NCBI GenBank assembly: GCA_035533335.1
Contig: DATLUC010000122.1
Span: forward strand, 1 to 64,000
Source of the DNA: DATKSS01 sp035533335
GTDB lineage: Bacteria; Chloroflexota; Dormibacteria; Dormibacterales; Dormibacteraceae
Direction: 5' to 3'
Length of the DNA stretch: 64,000 nucleotides
Numbering within the stretch: position 1 is the first letter of the stretch; each line of letters opens with the position of its first letter. Positions 23,412 to 32,841 of this stretch are shown here, in pieces. The notes beneath the pieces are model-generated. The model was not told where the DNA came from. It saw only the letters and a program-made list of their open reading frames with translations, and did not search any database. A program made the translations under genes and the position numbers.

Positions 23412-26051
23412 CTAGGGGGCTCTTCCAGCTCGAAGAGCTCGGATCGTCCAGCGGGACGCGATGCGCTCAATCGCCTGGATGGTCGGTGCGCGCTCCCAGA
23501 GCGCGATCGGCAGAGGCGGAATAGGCAGTCGCGGCAGCCGGCCGCTGTAGAACAACGACTTTCCAACCTCGACGAGAGCCACGTAAACGACGATCATCAC
23601 GGCGAGGATTCCCAGGAACCCGAGGGGCAGCGCGGTGAAGCCGAAGAAGCCGGCGAGCGGCGTGTAGGGAATCACGACGCCGGCGGCCACCAGCGCGATC
23701 GTGGCTGACATCAGCCAACCTCCCGGCCGGCTCCTGAAGAAAGGCACCTTGCGCGTCCGGATGGCGAAGATGACCAGGCTCTGCGTGGATAGCGACTCGA
23801 CGAACCAGGCGGTCTGAAAAAGGCTGTCGCGTGCGTGAAACAGAAAGATCATCACGCCGAAGGTCAGGAAGTCGAAGATCGAGCTGATCGGCCCGAAGAA
23901 GATCATGAAGCGGCGGATCATGCGGATGTCCCATTGCGCCGGGCGGCGCAGCAGGTCGGCGTCCACACGGTCCGTGGGGATGGTCATCTCCCCGGTGTCG
24001 TACATCAGGTTGTTGAGCAGGATCTGCGTCGGAGTCATGGGCAGGAAATTGAGAAAGAGCGATCCGCCAGCGGCGCTGAACATGTTCCCGAAGTTGGACG
24101 ACGTGCCCATGAGGACGTACTTCATGGTGTTCGAGAAGATCCGCCTTCCTTCCAGCACGCCCCCGGCGAGGATGCCGAGGTCTTTGCCGAGCAGCACGAT
24201 GTCTGCAGCATCCTTGGCGACCTCGCTGCCGGTGTCCACCGATATACCAACGTCGGCGTCGTGCAGCGCGACTGCGTCGTTGACCCCGTCGCCGAGGAAC
24301 CCGACGTCCTTCTTGAGACTGCGCTGGGCCTTGATGATGCGTGATTTCTGCTCCGGAGAGACGCGCGCGAAGATTCCGGTCTTGGGCAGCCGCGCAAGGA
24401 GCTCCTGATCGCTCATCCCCTCCAGTTCCGGACCGCTGATCGCTTCTCCGAAGTCGAGGCCCAGCGACCTGCAGACGGTCTGCGCCACCAGCGCGTTGTC
24501 GCCGGTGACCAGCTTGACCTCGACCCCAAGCTGCCTGAGCTGCGCCAGAGACGCGGCGGCGTCCGCTTTCGCTTTGTCCTCGAAAGAAATGAAACCTGCC
24601 AGTTCGAGGCCGCGCTCGTCGGCGAGCGTGCATTTCGTACCGCCGTCCCACGGCCTGCTCCCGATCGCGATGACCCGAGATCCGGCGTTGAACAATTTCT
24701 CGACGGTGGGCTGAGCTGCTGGCGGGAGCGCCATGCAGATTGGGAGCAGCGACTCGGGCGCCCCTTTGGTGATCAGCATGGTCTTGCCTTCAGGGGTCTC
24801 GACCAGTACCGACATCAGCCTGCGCTCATGGTCGAAGGGGAGCTGATTGAGTCGCTGGAAGCCGGAAGGCGGAGTCCCGACCTGGAGAATGGCATCGTCC
24901 AGTGCGTTGCCTGACGCAGCGGGATCGGCGCTCGTTGCCATGGCGCACAGCAGCCCCAGGCGGAGAACCGCGTCTGAATGCGCGCCTTGCGCATCGATCG
25001 CGTCCTCGAACGAGATGCGGCCTTCGGTCAAGGTCCCCGTCTTGTCGGTGAACAGGACTTCGATGTTGCCGAGGTCTTCGATGCTGATCAATCGTTTCAC
25101 CACCACCTGCCTTCGAGCCAGGTTGCGGGCTCCGGCCGCCATGCTGACGGTCACGATCGCTGGCAGCAGCTGAGGCGTCAGACCGACCGCTATGGCGAGA
25201 GCAAACAGCGCGGCCTCCAAGACTGGGCGATGCAGGATCAACCAGTTGGAGAGGAAGATCCCACCGGCCAGCACCGTGGTCACATAGACCAGCAGCAGCG
25301 AGAAGCCGCGCAGGCCACGCTGGAACGCGGTTTCAGGTTGGTGCTCACCCAGCCTCAACGCGATCTTGCCGAATACCGTGCCTGACCCTGTCTGCAGCAC
25401 GACGCCTCGGCCCGCTCCGCCTCGAACCACGGTGCCCATGTAGGCGATCGGCCGGAGGCCGAGCTCGACCAGCTCCGTGTCCGTTTCGGGGTCGACCCGT
25501 TTGAATTTGGGCATCGCCTCCCCGGTCAGGACTGCCTCATCGCACTCCAGCTCCTTCGCCTCAATGAGGCGCAGGTCCGCCGGGATCAAGTCGCCTGTGC
25601 GAAACAGCACGACGTCGCCGGGCACGAGGTCGGTCACGTCGACGCTCACCTGCTGCCCGTCACGCATGGCGAGCGTGCGGTGTCGAATCGAGTCGTGAAG
25701 TGCCTCCACGACCCGGGCTGAGCGGTACTCGTTGAAGAAACCCAGTCCGACGCTCAATGCGACGATCGCCAGGATGATGACCGCGTCGGTGACCTCTCCG
25801 GTGAACAGGGCCACGAGGGTCGCCGCGGCCAGCAGGATCAGGAGCGGGTTACGCAGCTGCCTCCACAGGATGGCCAGCAGTCGGACGCCGTGGCTGCGGA
25901 TCGCGTTCGGGCCGTAGACGGCCAGACGGCGTGTCACCTCTGTGGTGGAGAGTCCGCCGTCCGAGCTTTGCAGCTGCGCGACGACCTGGGTCGATTCCAG
26001 ACGCGCGGCTTCGATCAGCCCGACGCCGTCGCGAACGGTCTTTTGCTCCAC
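23412..26051 (-). CDS. P-type ATPase, magnesium-translocating (MgtA/MgtB-like)
   Basis: 879 residues from a GTG. The cation-ATPase N-terminus, actuator motif VLTGEAMP, phosphorylation motif LFTDKTGTLTEG, nucleotide-domain KGAPESLL and hinge GFLGDGVNDAVALHDADVGI are all present. There are about ten membrane helices. LLNNLMYDTGEMTIPTDRVD in the sixth-helix region is the pattern of type-3B Mg importers rather than Ca or heavy-metal pumps. A DosR-like 15-mer lies 11-25 bp upstream (26062-26076). In the actinobacterial dormancy regulon P-type cation pumps are also members. Confidence 0.88.
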   Translation of the reverse strand: MEQKTVRDGVGLIEAARLESTQVVAQLQSSDGGLSTTEVTRRLAVYGPNAIRSHGVRLLAILWRQLRNPLLILLAAATLVALFTGEVTDAVIILAIVALSVGLGFFNEYRSARVVEALHDSIRHRTLAMRDGQQVSVDVTDLVPGDVVLFRTGDLIPADLRLIEAKELECDEAVLTGEAMPKFKRVDPETDTELVELGLRPIAYMGTVVRGGAGRGVVLQTGSGTVFGKIALRLGEHQPETAFQRGLRGFSLLLVYVTTVLAGGIFLSNWLILHRPVLEAALFALAIAVGLTPQLLPAIVTVSMAAGARNLARRQVVVKRLISIEDLGNIEVLFTDKTGTLTEGRISFEDAIDAQGAHSDAVLRLGLLCAMATSADPAASGNALDDAILQVGTPPSGFQRLNQLPFDHERRLMSVLVETPEGKTMLITKGAPESLLPICMALPPAAQPTVEKLFNAGSRVIAIGSRPWDGGTKCTLADERGLELAGFISFEDKAKADAAASLAQLRQLGVEVKLVTGDNALVAQTVCRSLGLDFGEAISGPELEGMSDQELLARLPKTGIFARVSPEQKSRIIKAQRSLKKDVGFLGDGVNDAVALHDADVGISVDTGSEVAKDAADIVLLGKDLGILAGGVLEGRRIFSNTMKYVLMGTSSNFGNMFSAAGGSLFLNFLPMTPTQILLNNLMYDTGEMTIPTDRVDADLLRRPAQWDIRMIRRFMIFFGPISSIFDFLTFGVMIFLFHARDSLFQTAWFVESLSTQSLVIFAIRTRKVPFFRSRPGGWLMSATIALVAAGVVIPYTPLAGFFGFTALPLGFLGILAVMIVVYVALVEVGKSLFYSGRLPRLPIPPLPIALWERAPTIQAIERIASRWTIRALRAGRAP

Positions 26052-26061
26052 TGCCGATTCA

Positions 26062-26076
26062 GAGACTAGCGGCCCT
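26062..26076. promoter_or_regulatory. DosR-like box upstream of the P-type ATPase (one mismatch)
   Basis: GAGACTAGCGGCCCT matches the local 15-mer GGGNNNNNCGGCCCT except at position 2, and keeps GAC at positions 3-5. It is 11 bp from the GTG start, very close for an activator site, so it may act as a repressor site or belong to a start further in. Confidence 0.35.
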
Positions 26077-26116
26077 GGTCCATCAAGGGGTCGGCCGTAC
26101 TGCTGGTCGATGCCGG

Positions 26117-26712
26117 CTAGGAATCAGCTTGGCTGACCTGACGAACTACGCAGCCGAAGAACGTGAAGGTCAGGGTCGACGTGCCCGCTACCACGTAGGC
26201 GCAGCCAGGCCGGCTCAAACCCGCCGCCCAACCAATGACACCTTCGAAATCGCCGATCTCGCGAACCTCAACCAGCGCCTGGCCGTTGGCCGTGAAGTCC
26301 TTGGCTCCCGTGTAGTTCTGGATGTCCCGGCGAAAGCCGCGCAGAACGATCAGCACGCCGGCCGAACCGGACAGGTCGACCGGGCCTCCGCGGCCGTCGG
26401 TGGCGGTGAAGTGGGCGGTCGGTTGCGTCGTCACCTCGAAGGCTGGAGTGCCCTGGTCGAAGGTCAGGGTCAGAGTGTCACCGGCGACTGTGGCGGACAC
26501 GATCGGCGGCGTCGTGCCCATTCTCTGGTCCGGCGACTGCCACGACGGAGAAGCGGGCCCGGCGCCGGTGCAGTTGAGGGGTGAGGGGCTGGGAGTGGCT
26601 GAAACCGTTGGTGAGGTCTAGCGGTGGATGACTTCGGGCCGCAGACCGCGACCAGCGGCAGGCTGGCAATCGCCGCGAGCCCCACCAGTCCAGTCAGATG
26701 CCGTCCTTTCAT
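26117..26712 (-). pseudogene. AMIN-like-domain lipoprotein gene with frame break
   Basis: Two overlapping frames together look like one secreted protein. The first (start 26712) gives a signal peptide MKGRHLTGLVGLAAIAS ... VAVCGPKSSTA with a possible lipobox Cys. After the sequence GCTAG near 26620 the sensible continuation is one base out: TSPTVSATPSPSPLNCTGAG, a linker, then WQSPDQRM. It leads into the C-terminal domain of about 134 residues (IVSATVAGDTLTLTFDQG ... LIVLRGFRRDIQNYTG ... VVAGTSTLTFTFFGC), which resembles AMIN-like domains of actinobacterial lipoproteins. A missing base or true decay would explain it. Confidence 0.6.
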
Positions 26713-26984
26713 CTCCTAGGGGCGCTTGGAGCGTTTGGCCGCGGCGCGCGTGGAGCCGACGGCTTGCCAGTACCCGATGTTCGGGCCCTGGGCGCCAGGA
26801 TCCAAGTCGTGCTCGCCCGCAAGGCTCCGGCGGTGCGGCTCTTGTGTTGCTTTGGCTGATCGGCTCTCGCCACCCGCCCTGTTCGATCGTGTCAGCTTAC
26901 CCATCTCGACCTGACAATGACGGAGAGGGTCGTCCAACGCCAGGGGCGATCGGCCCCCAAGGGCAAGGCCCTACCTACATCTCC

Positions 26985-27981
26985 GACATCAGGGGTTCAC
27001 GCGCGGCATTCGTTTCCGGGATCTCGGTGATCATGGCCTCCGTGGTCAGGACCATGGCTGCAATCGATGCTGCGTTCTGCAAAGCGGCGCGAGTCACCTT
27101 GGCAGGGTCGACGATGCCGGCTTCGAACATGTTCACGAAGCGGTTGCTCAAAGCGTCGTAGCCGCCTCCGGGCTGCAGGAGCGGCTGGCAAAACTCGCGG
27201 GCGGCGTCGTCGCCAGCGTCTCTCCCTCGACATCCTCAGGGACGGTCAGCAGCGGCTTACCCTGCTGAATGACCTTCTCGAGCACGGGAAGGATGTCGGC
27301 GATGGCCATGATCTTCCGGTCGGTGATGAGGATTAGGGGCGCCTCCAGCACCGCCTCCATTCGGTCGGTGTTGGTCGCGAAGTAGGCCGAGATGTAGCCG
27401 CGGTCGAACTGCATGCCCACGACCACGTCGAGCTCGGTGGCCATCGTCTGGTTGTCCTCCACGGTGATGACTCCATCCTTACCGACCTTGTCCATGGCGT
27501 CTTCATGAGGTTGCCGATGGTGCGGTCCGCCGAGGAGGTTCCCGCCACGGGCGCAATGTCGTCATGTCCTTTGAGCGGCTTCGACAGCCTCTTGACCTCC
27601 ACCACCACTGCCCGACCGCCATTTCGATGCCGACTTTCATCTGCATCGGATTCGAACCTGCTGCGAGGTTGCGGAAGCCTTCGTCGATCATCTTCTGCGC
27701 GAGAGCGTGGCCGTGGTCGAGCCGTCGCCCGCCACGTCATTTGTCTTGGTGGCCACCTCGCAGAGCAGTTTCGCGCCCATGTTCTCCCAGGGGTCTTGAA
27801 GCTCGATGTCCTTGGCGATGGTCACGCCGTCATTGATGACGAGAGGAAGCCCATACTTCCGACCCAGCACGACGTTGCGGCTTTTGGGCCCCAGCGTGAC
27901 GCGAACGGCGTCTGCCAGCACGTCCATGCCGCTCTTCAATTTGTCTCTTGCTTCGATGTCGAGCAACACATCTTTCGCCAT
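26985..27981 (-). pseudogene. groEL: Degraded groEL (60-kDa chaperonin) gene
   Basis: GroEL pieces occur in order on the minus strand but in different frames. They are: MAKDVLLDIEARDKL ... NDVAGDGSTTAT (27688-27981); IDEGFRNLAAGSNPMQMKVG (about 27610-27690); VVEVKRLSKPL ... IAPVAGTSSADRTIGNLM (about 27510-27610); MDKVGKDGVITVEDNQTM to GKPLLTVPEDVEGETLA (about 27215-27495). Then, after loss of about 230 codons of apical/intermediate domain, come DALSNRFVNMFEAGIVDPAKVT and AASIAAMVLTTEAMITEIPE (26985-27170). At least three frameshifts plus the internal deletion exclude a working chaperonin and are too many for simple sequence error. Confidence 0.9.
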
Positions 27982-28011
27982 GGTCAACTCCTTCGCCGAT
28001 CAGCCGGCAGG

Positions 28012-28188
28012 TTAGTGGCTGCGGCGCCTGGCGTCCCGCCGGATCACGGCGCAGGTGAACGGATGCTGCCGCTCGAAGTCCTCCTGCCGCCACACCTCGA
28101 CCAGCAGCTCCTTGAGCTGAGATCCGAGGTCTGGCACGCTCGGCGCCCTTCTGAAAAGCTGTAGCGTCGCGGCCAGTCTCTGGCGCAT
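28012..28188 (-). CDS. Possible small protein downstream of the kinase gene
   Basis: A 58-residue frame from an ATG at 28188 (MRQRLAATLQLFRRAPSVPD, then LKELLVEVWRQEDFERQH) follows the kinase stop at 28221 by 33 bp. It has an amphipathic helical look but no family match and no clear ribosome-binding site. It could be a shadow. Confidence 0.3.
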   Translation of the reverse strand: MRQRLAATLQLFRRAPSVPDLGSQLKELLVEVWRQEDFERQHPFTCAVIRRDARRRSH

Positions 28189-28220
28189 AAGAGGAGATTG
28201 AGGCTCGATCTTGCCAAGGG

Positions 28221-29702
28221 TCAGGGCCGGGCGGCCGCCGCTGATCGGGCCGAATGGCCTGATGTGACGAGTTCCATCGCCGCCGCCAGCGATTCCGACG
28301 GCGCGACGCTGGTATCCACGTCCACAGAGCCGGGCCACTGGTCGAACTTCATCCAGTCGAGGACTTCGAGCGTGGCGTCGGACGACGCTGCGACGCGGCC
28401 TTTTCGACGCGCCAGCCGCCGCTGGAGTACAGAACGTGGGGCGGTGCAGCCAATTTCCACCAAGTCGGCGCAGGTCGCCTGCGCCAGAAGACGCGCAGCC
28501 TCTCGCATTTGTGCGTCGCGCCAGGTCGCATCGAGGATCACCGAAACGCCGCGCTCGAGGGCCAGGCGCGCGCGGCGGAACATCTCGTCGTAGGCGCCTT
28601 CGACCAGTTGGCGCCGGTAGAGCCCCTCACCTGCTGGGGCCGCGGCGGGGCTATCGTGCGCGAGCCCCGCAAGCTCCTTCCGCACCTCGTCGGATCGAAC
28701 AAGGTCGTAACCGAGCCGGTCTGCGAGCTTGGACGCGAGCGTCGACTTCCCTGCGGCCGGCAACCCCCCGACCAGGATCAACCTGACACGCGCCTCCTCC
28801 AGATGCTGGAGGCAGATTCCCAGCAACTGTCTGGCTTCGGCCCCTGCTGAAGGGTCTCCCTGGTCTTCGCGGATGCACGCCACCTTCGCACGCACGTGGG
28901 CGCGGTACGCGATGTAGTGGTGAAGCAGCGATTCGGGATGCGATTCGGCTGAGAACTCCGCGTAACTGCTTAGGAATGCACGGGCCAAAGGTGGGGAACC
29001 CAGCCTCTCGAGGTCCATCGCCAGGAACGCCACGTCGTCGAGAACATCTCCGTGGCGGAAGCGGTCGTCGAACTCGATGCAGTCGAGGATGCGAGGTCCG
29101 TCCTCCAGGCAGAAGATGTCGTCGGCCTTCAAATCACCGTGGCCGTCGCGCGCCATCCCGCCTTCTACTCGATCGGTGAAAAGAGATGTGCGACCGGACA
29201 AGTACCTTCTGACGAGCAGCTCGACCCGTCCGGCTACCGCGGCGTCGAGGACGCGACCAACAGAGCCTCGCATCTCGGCGAAGTTGGCCTCCCAGTTGGC
29301 CCGAACCGACTCGATGCCGGCCGCAGTCGAGATCGCAGCCGATCTTGGAGCTAAGGAATGAAATCCAGCCATGAGGCGGGCGATCTTACGCACATCGTCG
29401 GCGACGTCCGCTCTCGCGCGGACAAGGCGGGAGAGGCTTCGCTCTGAGGGCATCCTCCGCATGACCACGAGCGAATCGCACGGCTGCCCGTGCTCATCCA
29501 GGATCGACGCCACGCCGAGGTATACGTCCGGGCTGAGCCGCCGGTTGAGCTCGACCTCGCGCTCGCAAGCCCAGAGTCGAGCCTCGCGCGACGAGTAATC
29601 GAGGAAGGGCGTCTTGATCGGCTTCTTCAGCTTGTAAGCCCGATCGCCGATCAAGAACACATACGAGATATGGGTTTCGATTACCTCGGCGCCGCGATTC
29701 AT
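28221..29702 (-). CDS. Two-domain kinase: aminoglycoside-phosphotransferase-like plus P-loop kinase (Rv2004c-like)
   Basis: 493 residues, close to the about 500 of M. tuberculosis Rv2004c, a DosR-regulon protein with the same domain order. The N-terminal half has the APH-like features AYKLKKPIKTPFLDY (nucleotide Lys), DGHGDLKADDIFCLEDGPRI (catalytic loop, variant of HGDLHPGNI) and ILDCIEFDDRFRHGDVLDDVA (DFG-equivalent Asp). The C-terminal half has Walker A VGGLPAAGKSTLASKLADRL, then RSDEVRKELAG and ILDATWRDAQMREAARLLA. The substrate is unknown. It lies next to a hibernation factor gene. Confidence 0.82.
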   Translation of the reverse strand: MNRGAEVIETHISYVFLIGDRAYKLKKPIKTPFLDYSSREARLWACEREVELNRRLSPDVYLGVASILDEHGQPCDSLVVMRRMPSERSLSRLVRARADVADDVRKIARLMAGFHSLAPRSAAISTAAGIESVRANWEANFAEMRGSVGRVLDAAVAGRVELLVRRYLSGRTSLFTDRVEGGMARDGHGDLKADDIFCLEDGPRILDCIEFDDRFRHGDVLDDVAFLAMDLERLGSPPLARAFLSSYAEFSAESHPESLLHHYIAYRAHVRAKVACIREDQGDPSAGAEARQLLGICLQHLEEARVRLILVGGLPAAGKSTLASKLADRLGYDLVRSDEVRKELAGLAHDSPAAAPAGEGLYRRQLVEGAYDEMFRRARLALERGVSVILDATWRDAQMREAARLLAQATCADLVEIGCTAPRSVLQRRLARRKGRVAASSDATLEVLDWMKFDQWPGSVDVDTSVAPSESLAAAMELVTSGHSARSAAAARP

Positions 29703-29792
29703 CTATTGATGCTGCCACTGGAGCGCCCCAGGGTCGACTGCCGAACGGCCCCGTGGCTGGGTGACGCCTGGACTGCAAACGTACCGGGACAG

Positions 29793-30107
29793 CTACGGGT
29801 GCGCCTTGACGCGCTCCTTTAATGTGGTCAGCTCACCATCGATCTTGTCCATCAGCAGGTCGACGGTGGCACGCAGATCGCGACCGGTCTCATGAGCGCG
29901 CAGGTCGGACAGGCGATGGCCGATCAGGTACAGCTGGACCTTCACCACGTAAAGCGGATGCGGCCTCTTCTTCAGGTCTCGATCGAACTCGAGCTCTGCC
30001 CTCGCAACCAAGTCGAAGCGGCCGGCGATCGTGCTGAGCTTGCCCTGCGCGTAGCTGATGTCTTCCGCCGGAACGTGGTGAGTTCGATCGTGAATGGCTA
30101 CTTCCAT
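29793..30107 (-). CDS. Ribosome hibernation promoting factor (HPF/RaiA family, short form)
   Basis: 104 residues matching the S30AE N-terminal domain only: MEVAIHDRTHHVPAEDISYAQGKL, an acidic ELEFDRDLKKRPH segment and a closing helix of VDLLMDKIDGELTTLKERVKAH. It lacks the C-terminal dimerisation domain of long HPF. Such proteins bind the 30S decoding centre and silence ribosomes in stationary or hypoxic cells. It shares an upstream region with the divergent hydrolase gene, which contains an exact 15-mer DosR-like site (30244-30258). Confidence 0.8.
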   Translation of the reverse strand: MEVAIHDRTHHVPAEDISYAQGKLSTIAGRFDLVARAELEFDRDLKKRPHPLYVVKVQLYLIGHRLSDLRAHETGRDLRATVDLLMDKIDGELTTLKERVKAHP

Positions 30108-30243
30108 GTCATTTCATTTTGGTTCCGAGTAACCGTGGGTTTCCGGCTCAAGCACCGCCTCCCTTGTCGGGGGCTTTACCCCGGCCGTTGCCCATCGGCT
30201 CCCGGAACCGAGACAAGCGTAAGCCGCAGCCGTCTACACATCG

Positions 30244-30258
30244 AGGGCCGAAGGGCCC
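30244..30258 (-). promoter_or_regulatory. DosR-like palindromic box between divergent dormancy-type genes
   Basis: GGGCCCTTCGGCCCT on the minus strand, with a GGGCC/GGCCC dyad. It lies 137 bp from the HPF start and 89 bp from the hydrolase start and could serve both. It matches exactly the 15-mer found before the PNPOx and glycosyltransferase genes. Confidence 0.5.
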
Positions 30259-30346
30259 GCCAGCTTGTGGACCGAATGGCACTGTGCCTCGATGGCCGGC
30301 AGGGATATGGTCGGATTTGACCAGGTCGTTGTCGGCGAGGTGAACC

Positions 30347-31021
30347 ATGAGCCCCAGCGCTTCCGCAATCACCGAGGACAGTTCGGTTTTCATCCGGGTC
30401 GGCGAGGACGCCATCGCCGGTGATCTGGTCATGCCGCAGGGGATGGTGGGCATCGTGCTGTTCGCACACGGCAGCGGCAGCAGCAGGCACAGCCCCCGTA
30501 ATCGCTTCGTGGCCCACGAGCTTCAACAGGCGGGCATGGCGACACTATTGATGGACCTGCTGACCGCGGACGAAGAACGGCTCGACGAAATCAGCGGCAG
30601 CGTCCGATTCGACATCGGCCTGCTGGCCGGACGGCTCGAAAAGTCTTCTGCCTGGGTGAGACACAACCCCTCCACGCACGCCCTCCCGATGGGTTACTTC
30701 GGAGCCAGCACGGGAGCGGCCGCGGCTCTGGTGGCAGCCGCGGACCGGCCGCAAGACGTCCGGGCAGTCGTCTCGCGCGGCGGCAGGCCAGACCTGGCCA
30801 CAGGCTCGCTCGGGGTTGTCGCCGCACCAACTCTGCTGATCGTCGGCGGCGACGATCACGTCGTGATCGGGCTCAATCGCCAGGCGCTGGATCAGCTGAC
30901 GTGCGAGAAGCGACTCGAGATCGTCCCCGGCGCTTCACACCTGTTCGAAGAACCCGGAACGCTGAAGCAGGTGGCTGCGCTGGCCGCGGACTGGTTCGGC
31001 CGCCATCTCGTGAACTCCTGA
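30347..31021 (+). CDS. Dienelactone-hydrolase-type alpha/beta hydrolase
   Basis: 224 residues. GIVLFAHGSGSSRHSPRN is the oxyanion loop, GYFGASTGAAAAL has the nucleophile Ser (G-x-S-x-G), LLIVGGDDHVV the acid Asp, and PGASHLFEEPG the catalytic His. Its TGA overlaps the ATG of the phosphoribosyltransferase gene (TGATG). In M. tuberculosis Rv0571c the same two domains form one DosR-regulated protein, so this pair looks like the split version. Confidence 0.82.
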   Translation: MSPSASAITEDSSVFIRVGEDAIAGDLVMPQGMVGIVLFAHGSGSSRHSPRNRFVAHELQQAGMATLLMDLLTADEERLDEISGSVRFDIGLLAGRLEKSSAWVRHNPSTHALPMGYFGASTGAAAALVAAADRPQDVRAVVSRGGRPDLATGSLGVVAAPTLLIVGGDDHVVIGLNRQALDQLTCEKRLEIVPGASHLFEEPGTLKQVAALAADWFGRHLVNS

Positions 31022-31788
31022 TGGCTGCGGCCGAGCGCGTCATGGGGCACGATCGGTTGGGGAAGCCAGTTCACTTTCAAGATCGCCGGGACGCCGGTCG
31101 TCAGCTCGCACAGCGACTCGCCGATCTGGCCGGGCGTCCCGATACTTTGGTGTTGGGGATCCCGCGCGGCGGCGTGCCCGTCGCCTATGAGGTGGCCAAG
31201 GCACTTCACGCGCCGCTGGACGTGATCGTAGTGCGGAAGCTGGGCTACCCGGGCGTCGAGGAGCTCGCGATGGGGGCTATCGCCTCCGGCGGCGTTCGGG
31301 TGCTCAACGCCGATGTCCTCGATGAGATGTCGGTGCCCAAGCGGGTGATCGACCGGGTCGCCGCCCGAGAGGGCGTCGAGGTGATTCGCCGCGAACGGCT
31401 ATATCGAGGCGACCGGCCTCCATTCGAACCTCGCGGGAAGACGGTGATCGTGGTTGACGACGGCCTTGCGACCGGCTCGACCATGCGCGCGGCTGTCATG
31501 GCTCTCAGGCAGCGCCGGCCGGCCGCCATTGTCGCGGCGGTCCCTGTCGGCGCAGCAGAAACCTGCCGGTCGCTCGCGCCACTCGTAGATCGCCTCGAGA
31601 GCGTAATCACTTCCGACGCCTTCTTTGCCGTGGGCGTTTGGTACGACGACTTCAGCCAGACGGGCGACGATCAGGTTCGTCAGCTGCTGGACGAGCTGGC
31701 GCCAGAGTCCGCTCAGGGCGATGCCATTCTTCTCTCCCCCGACAGGCACCCTGGCACTAGCCGGCGATCCCGCAGTCCGAGAGCCTGA
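31021..31788 (+). CDS. Phosphoribosyltransferase-family protein
   Basis: 255 residues from the ATG at 31021. LVLGIPRGGVPVAYEVAKAL and VIVVRKLGYPGVEELAMGAIA are typical of stand-alone type I PRTase-like proteins. The PRPP loop is VIVVDDGLATGSTMRAAVMAL (Asp-Asp then GLATGST). The C-terminus after about 215 is polar. The reaction is unknown; family members in dormancy loci are usually beside or fused to the hydrolase, as here. It is coupled by a one-base overlap to the upstream hydrolase. Confidence 0.82.
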   Translation: MAAAERVMGHDRLGKPVHFQDRRDAGRQLAQRLADLAGRPDTLVLGIPRGGVPVAYEVAKALHAPLDVIVVRKLGYPGVEELAMGAIASGGVRVLNADVLDEMSVPKRVIDRVAAREGVEVIRRERLYRGDRPPFEPRGKTVIVVDDGLATGSTMRAAVMALRQRRPAAIVAAVPVGAAETCRSLAPLVDRLESVITSDAFFAVGVWYDDFSQTGDDQVRQLLDELAPESAQGDAILLSPDRHPGTSRRSRSPRA

Positions 31789-31973
31789 ATACATGGATGA
31801 GATCAGGCGCCGCCCAGCACCCGCAGCGCACCCGTCACGGGGCGGCGGGGTCGCAGTCAGACCCCCGAGCAATGACCATCGTGGTACTGCCGCCGCCCGG
31901 ATCATCCTGTCGATGATCACCCAGGACGATCGGTCATGGTCGCATACGACCCCGACCGGCGACCATCGGCCCA

Positions 31974-32187
31974 GGAGCTTGGAATGATCTGGAGGCCGCC
32001 CGATGGGCTCCGACCGCCCACAACATGCAGAACTTCCAGAACGTCGTCATCGATGACCCGGCCCTCCTTGCAGGCGTTTCGGGACCTGGAGTCCAGCGTG
32101 TCGGAGGTCTTTCTTGAAGAGAACTACCGGCAGATGTCGTGCTCGGAGATCAACGAGGCCAACATCACAGAGATCCCGGGGCCTTAG
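31974..32187 (+). pseudogene. Nitroreductase-family remnant
   Basis: An internal stretch of the nitroreductase fold is readable. WNDLEAARWAPTAHNMQNFQ and VVIDDPALLAGV come in one frame (31980-32069), then the frame shifts by one and gives FRDLESSVSEVFLEENYRQM up to a stop at 32187. Neither the N-terminal FMN-binding Arg/Ser motif nor the C-terminal half can be found, so it is a fragment. Nitroreductase-like proteins are common DosR-regulon members, in keeping with the neighbours. The 185 bp before it holds no other gene I can see. Confidence 0.6.
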
Positions 32188-32408
32188 TGGACGCTTGGCT
32201 TTGCTTCGGCTACACGTCGAGCGATGCGCGGGGCCCAAACGCCACAATTCGCCATGAGTGGTGGCTGCCGGTTCTGTTAGCCGGCGTTCGAGGAAGCGCT
32301 GTTCGGCGCCGTCGTCGGTGAGTTCCCTCTCACGTCTATAAGCGTCACGCGACTACTCGGATCAGCGCCTGGGGGTGGTCCGATGGCTCTCTCTTTGGCG
32401 CGTTGTGT

Positions 32409-32714
32409 CTACTCGCGCTGGAGCGAGAGTGCCAGGCTGGGAACGACGAACGACAAGAGAAAGATCGGCAAGATGCTCTTTCCGCTGCATCGGAAGCTGG
32501 CGACTTCGCCCTCCGCGACGTCGAAGGTCTTGGTTCGGCTCGAGTTTCGGCCACTGCGGACTTGCAGAGTGTGCCGTCCGGGTTCGAGCGGTATATCGAT
32601 GGTCTGGTTCAGCTCGAGGGTCCCGGCATGCTTCCCGTCGACCACTGCGTCGTAGGTGCCGCGGCGGACTTCCACTCCGATGGTTCTGTGCGTCAGCTTC
32701 AGGGCTGCGGACAT
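32409..32714 (-). CDS. Small membrane-anchored hypothetical protein
   Basis: 101 residues, with a strong AGAAGGAG site before the ATG at 32714. The first 75 residues look like a small beta-sandwich (GVEVRRGTYDAVVDGKHAGT, IDIPLEPGRHTLQVRSGRNS, a PEGA-like run). A C-terminal membrane helix follows (about 80-97), so a tail-anchored topology is likely. Unknown function. Confidence 0.6.
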   Translation of the reverse strand: MSAALKLTHRTIGVEVRRGTYDAVVDGKHAGTLELNQTIDIPLEPGRHTLQVRSGRNSSRTKTFDVAEGEVASFRCSGKSILPIFLLSFVVPSLALSLQRE

Positions 32715-32841
32715 TGTTGATCTCCTTCTGGCTCCTGAAACGGTGTCTCGATAGTGCTCGGCGACGCCAGGTGCTGGAGGTTCATCGATGCCGGCCGGTT
32801 AGGAGCCGTTCGCGGCCGAACGTTGGAGTTCCCGTCGACCG

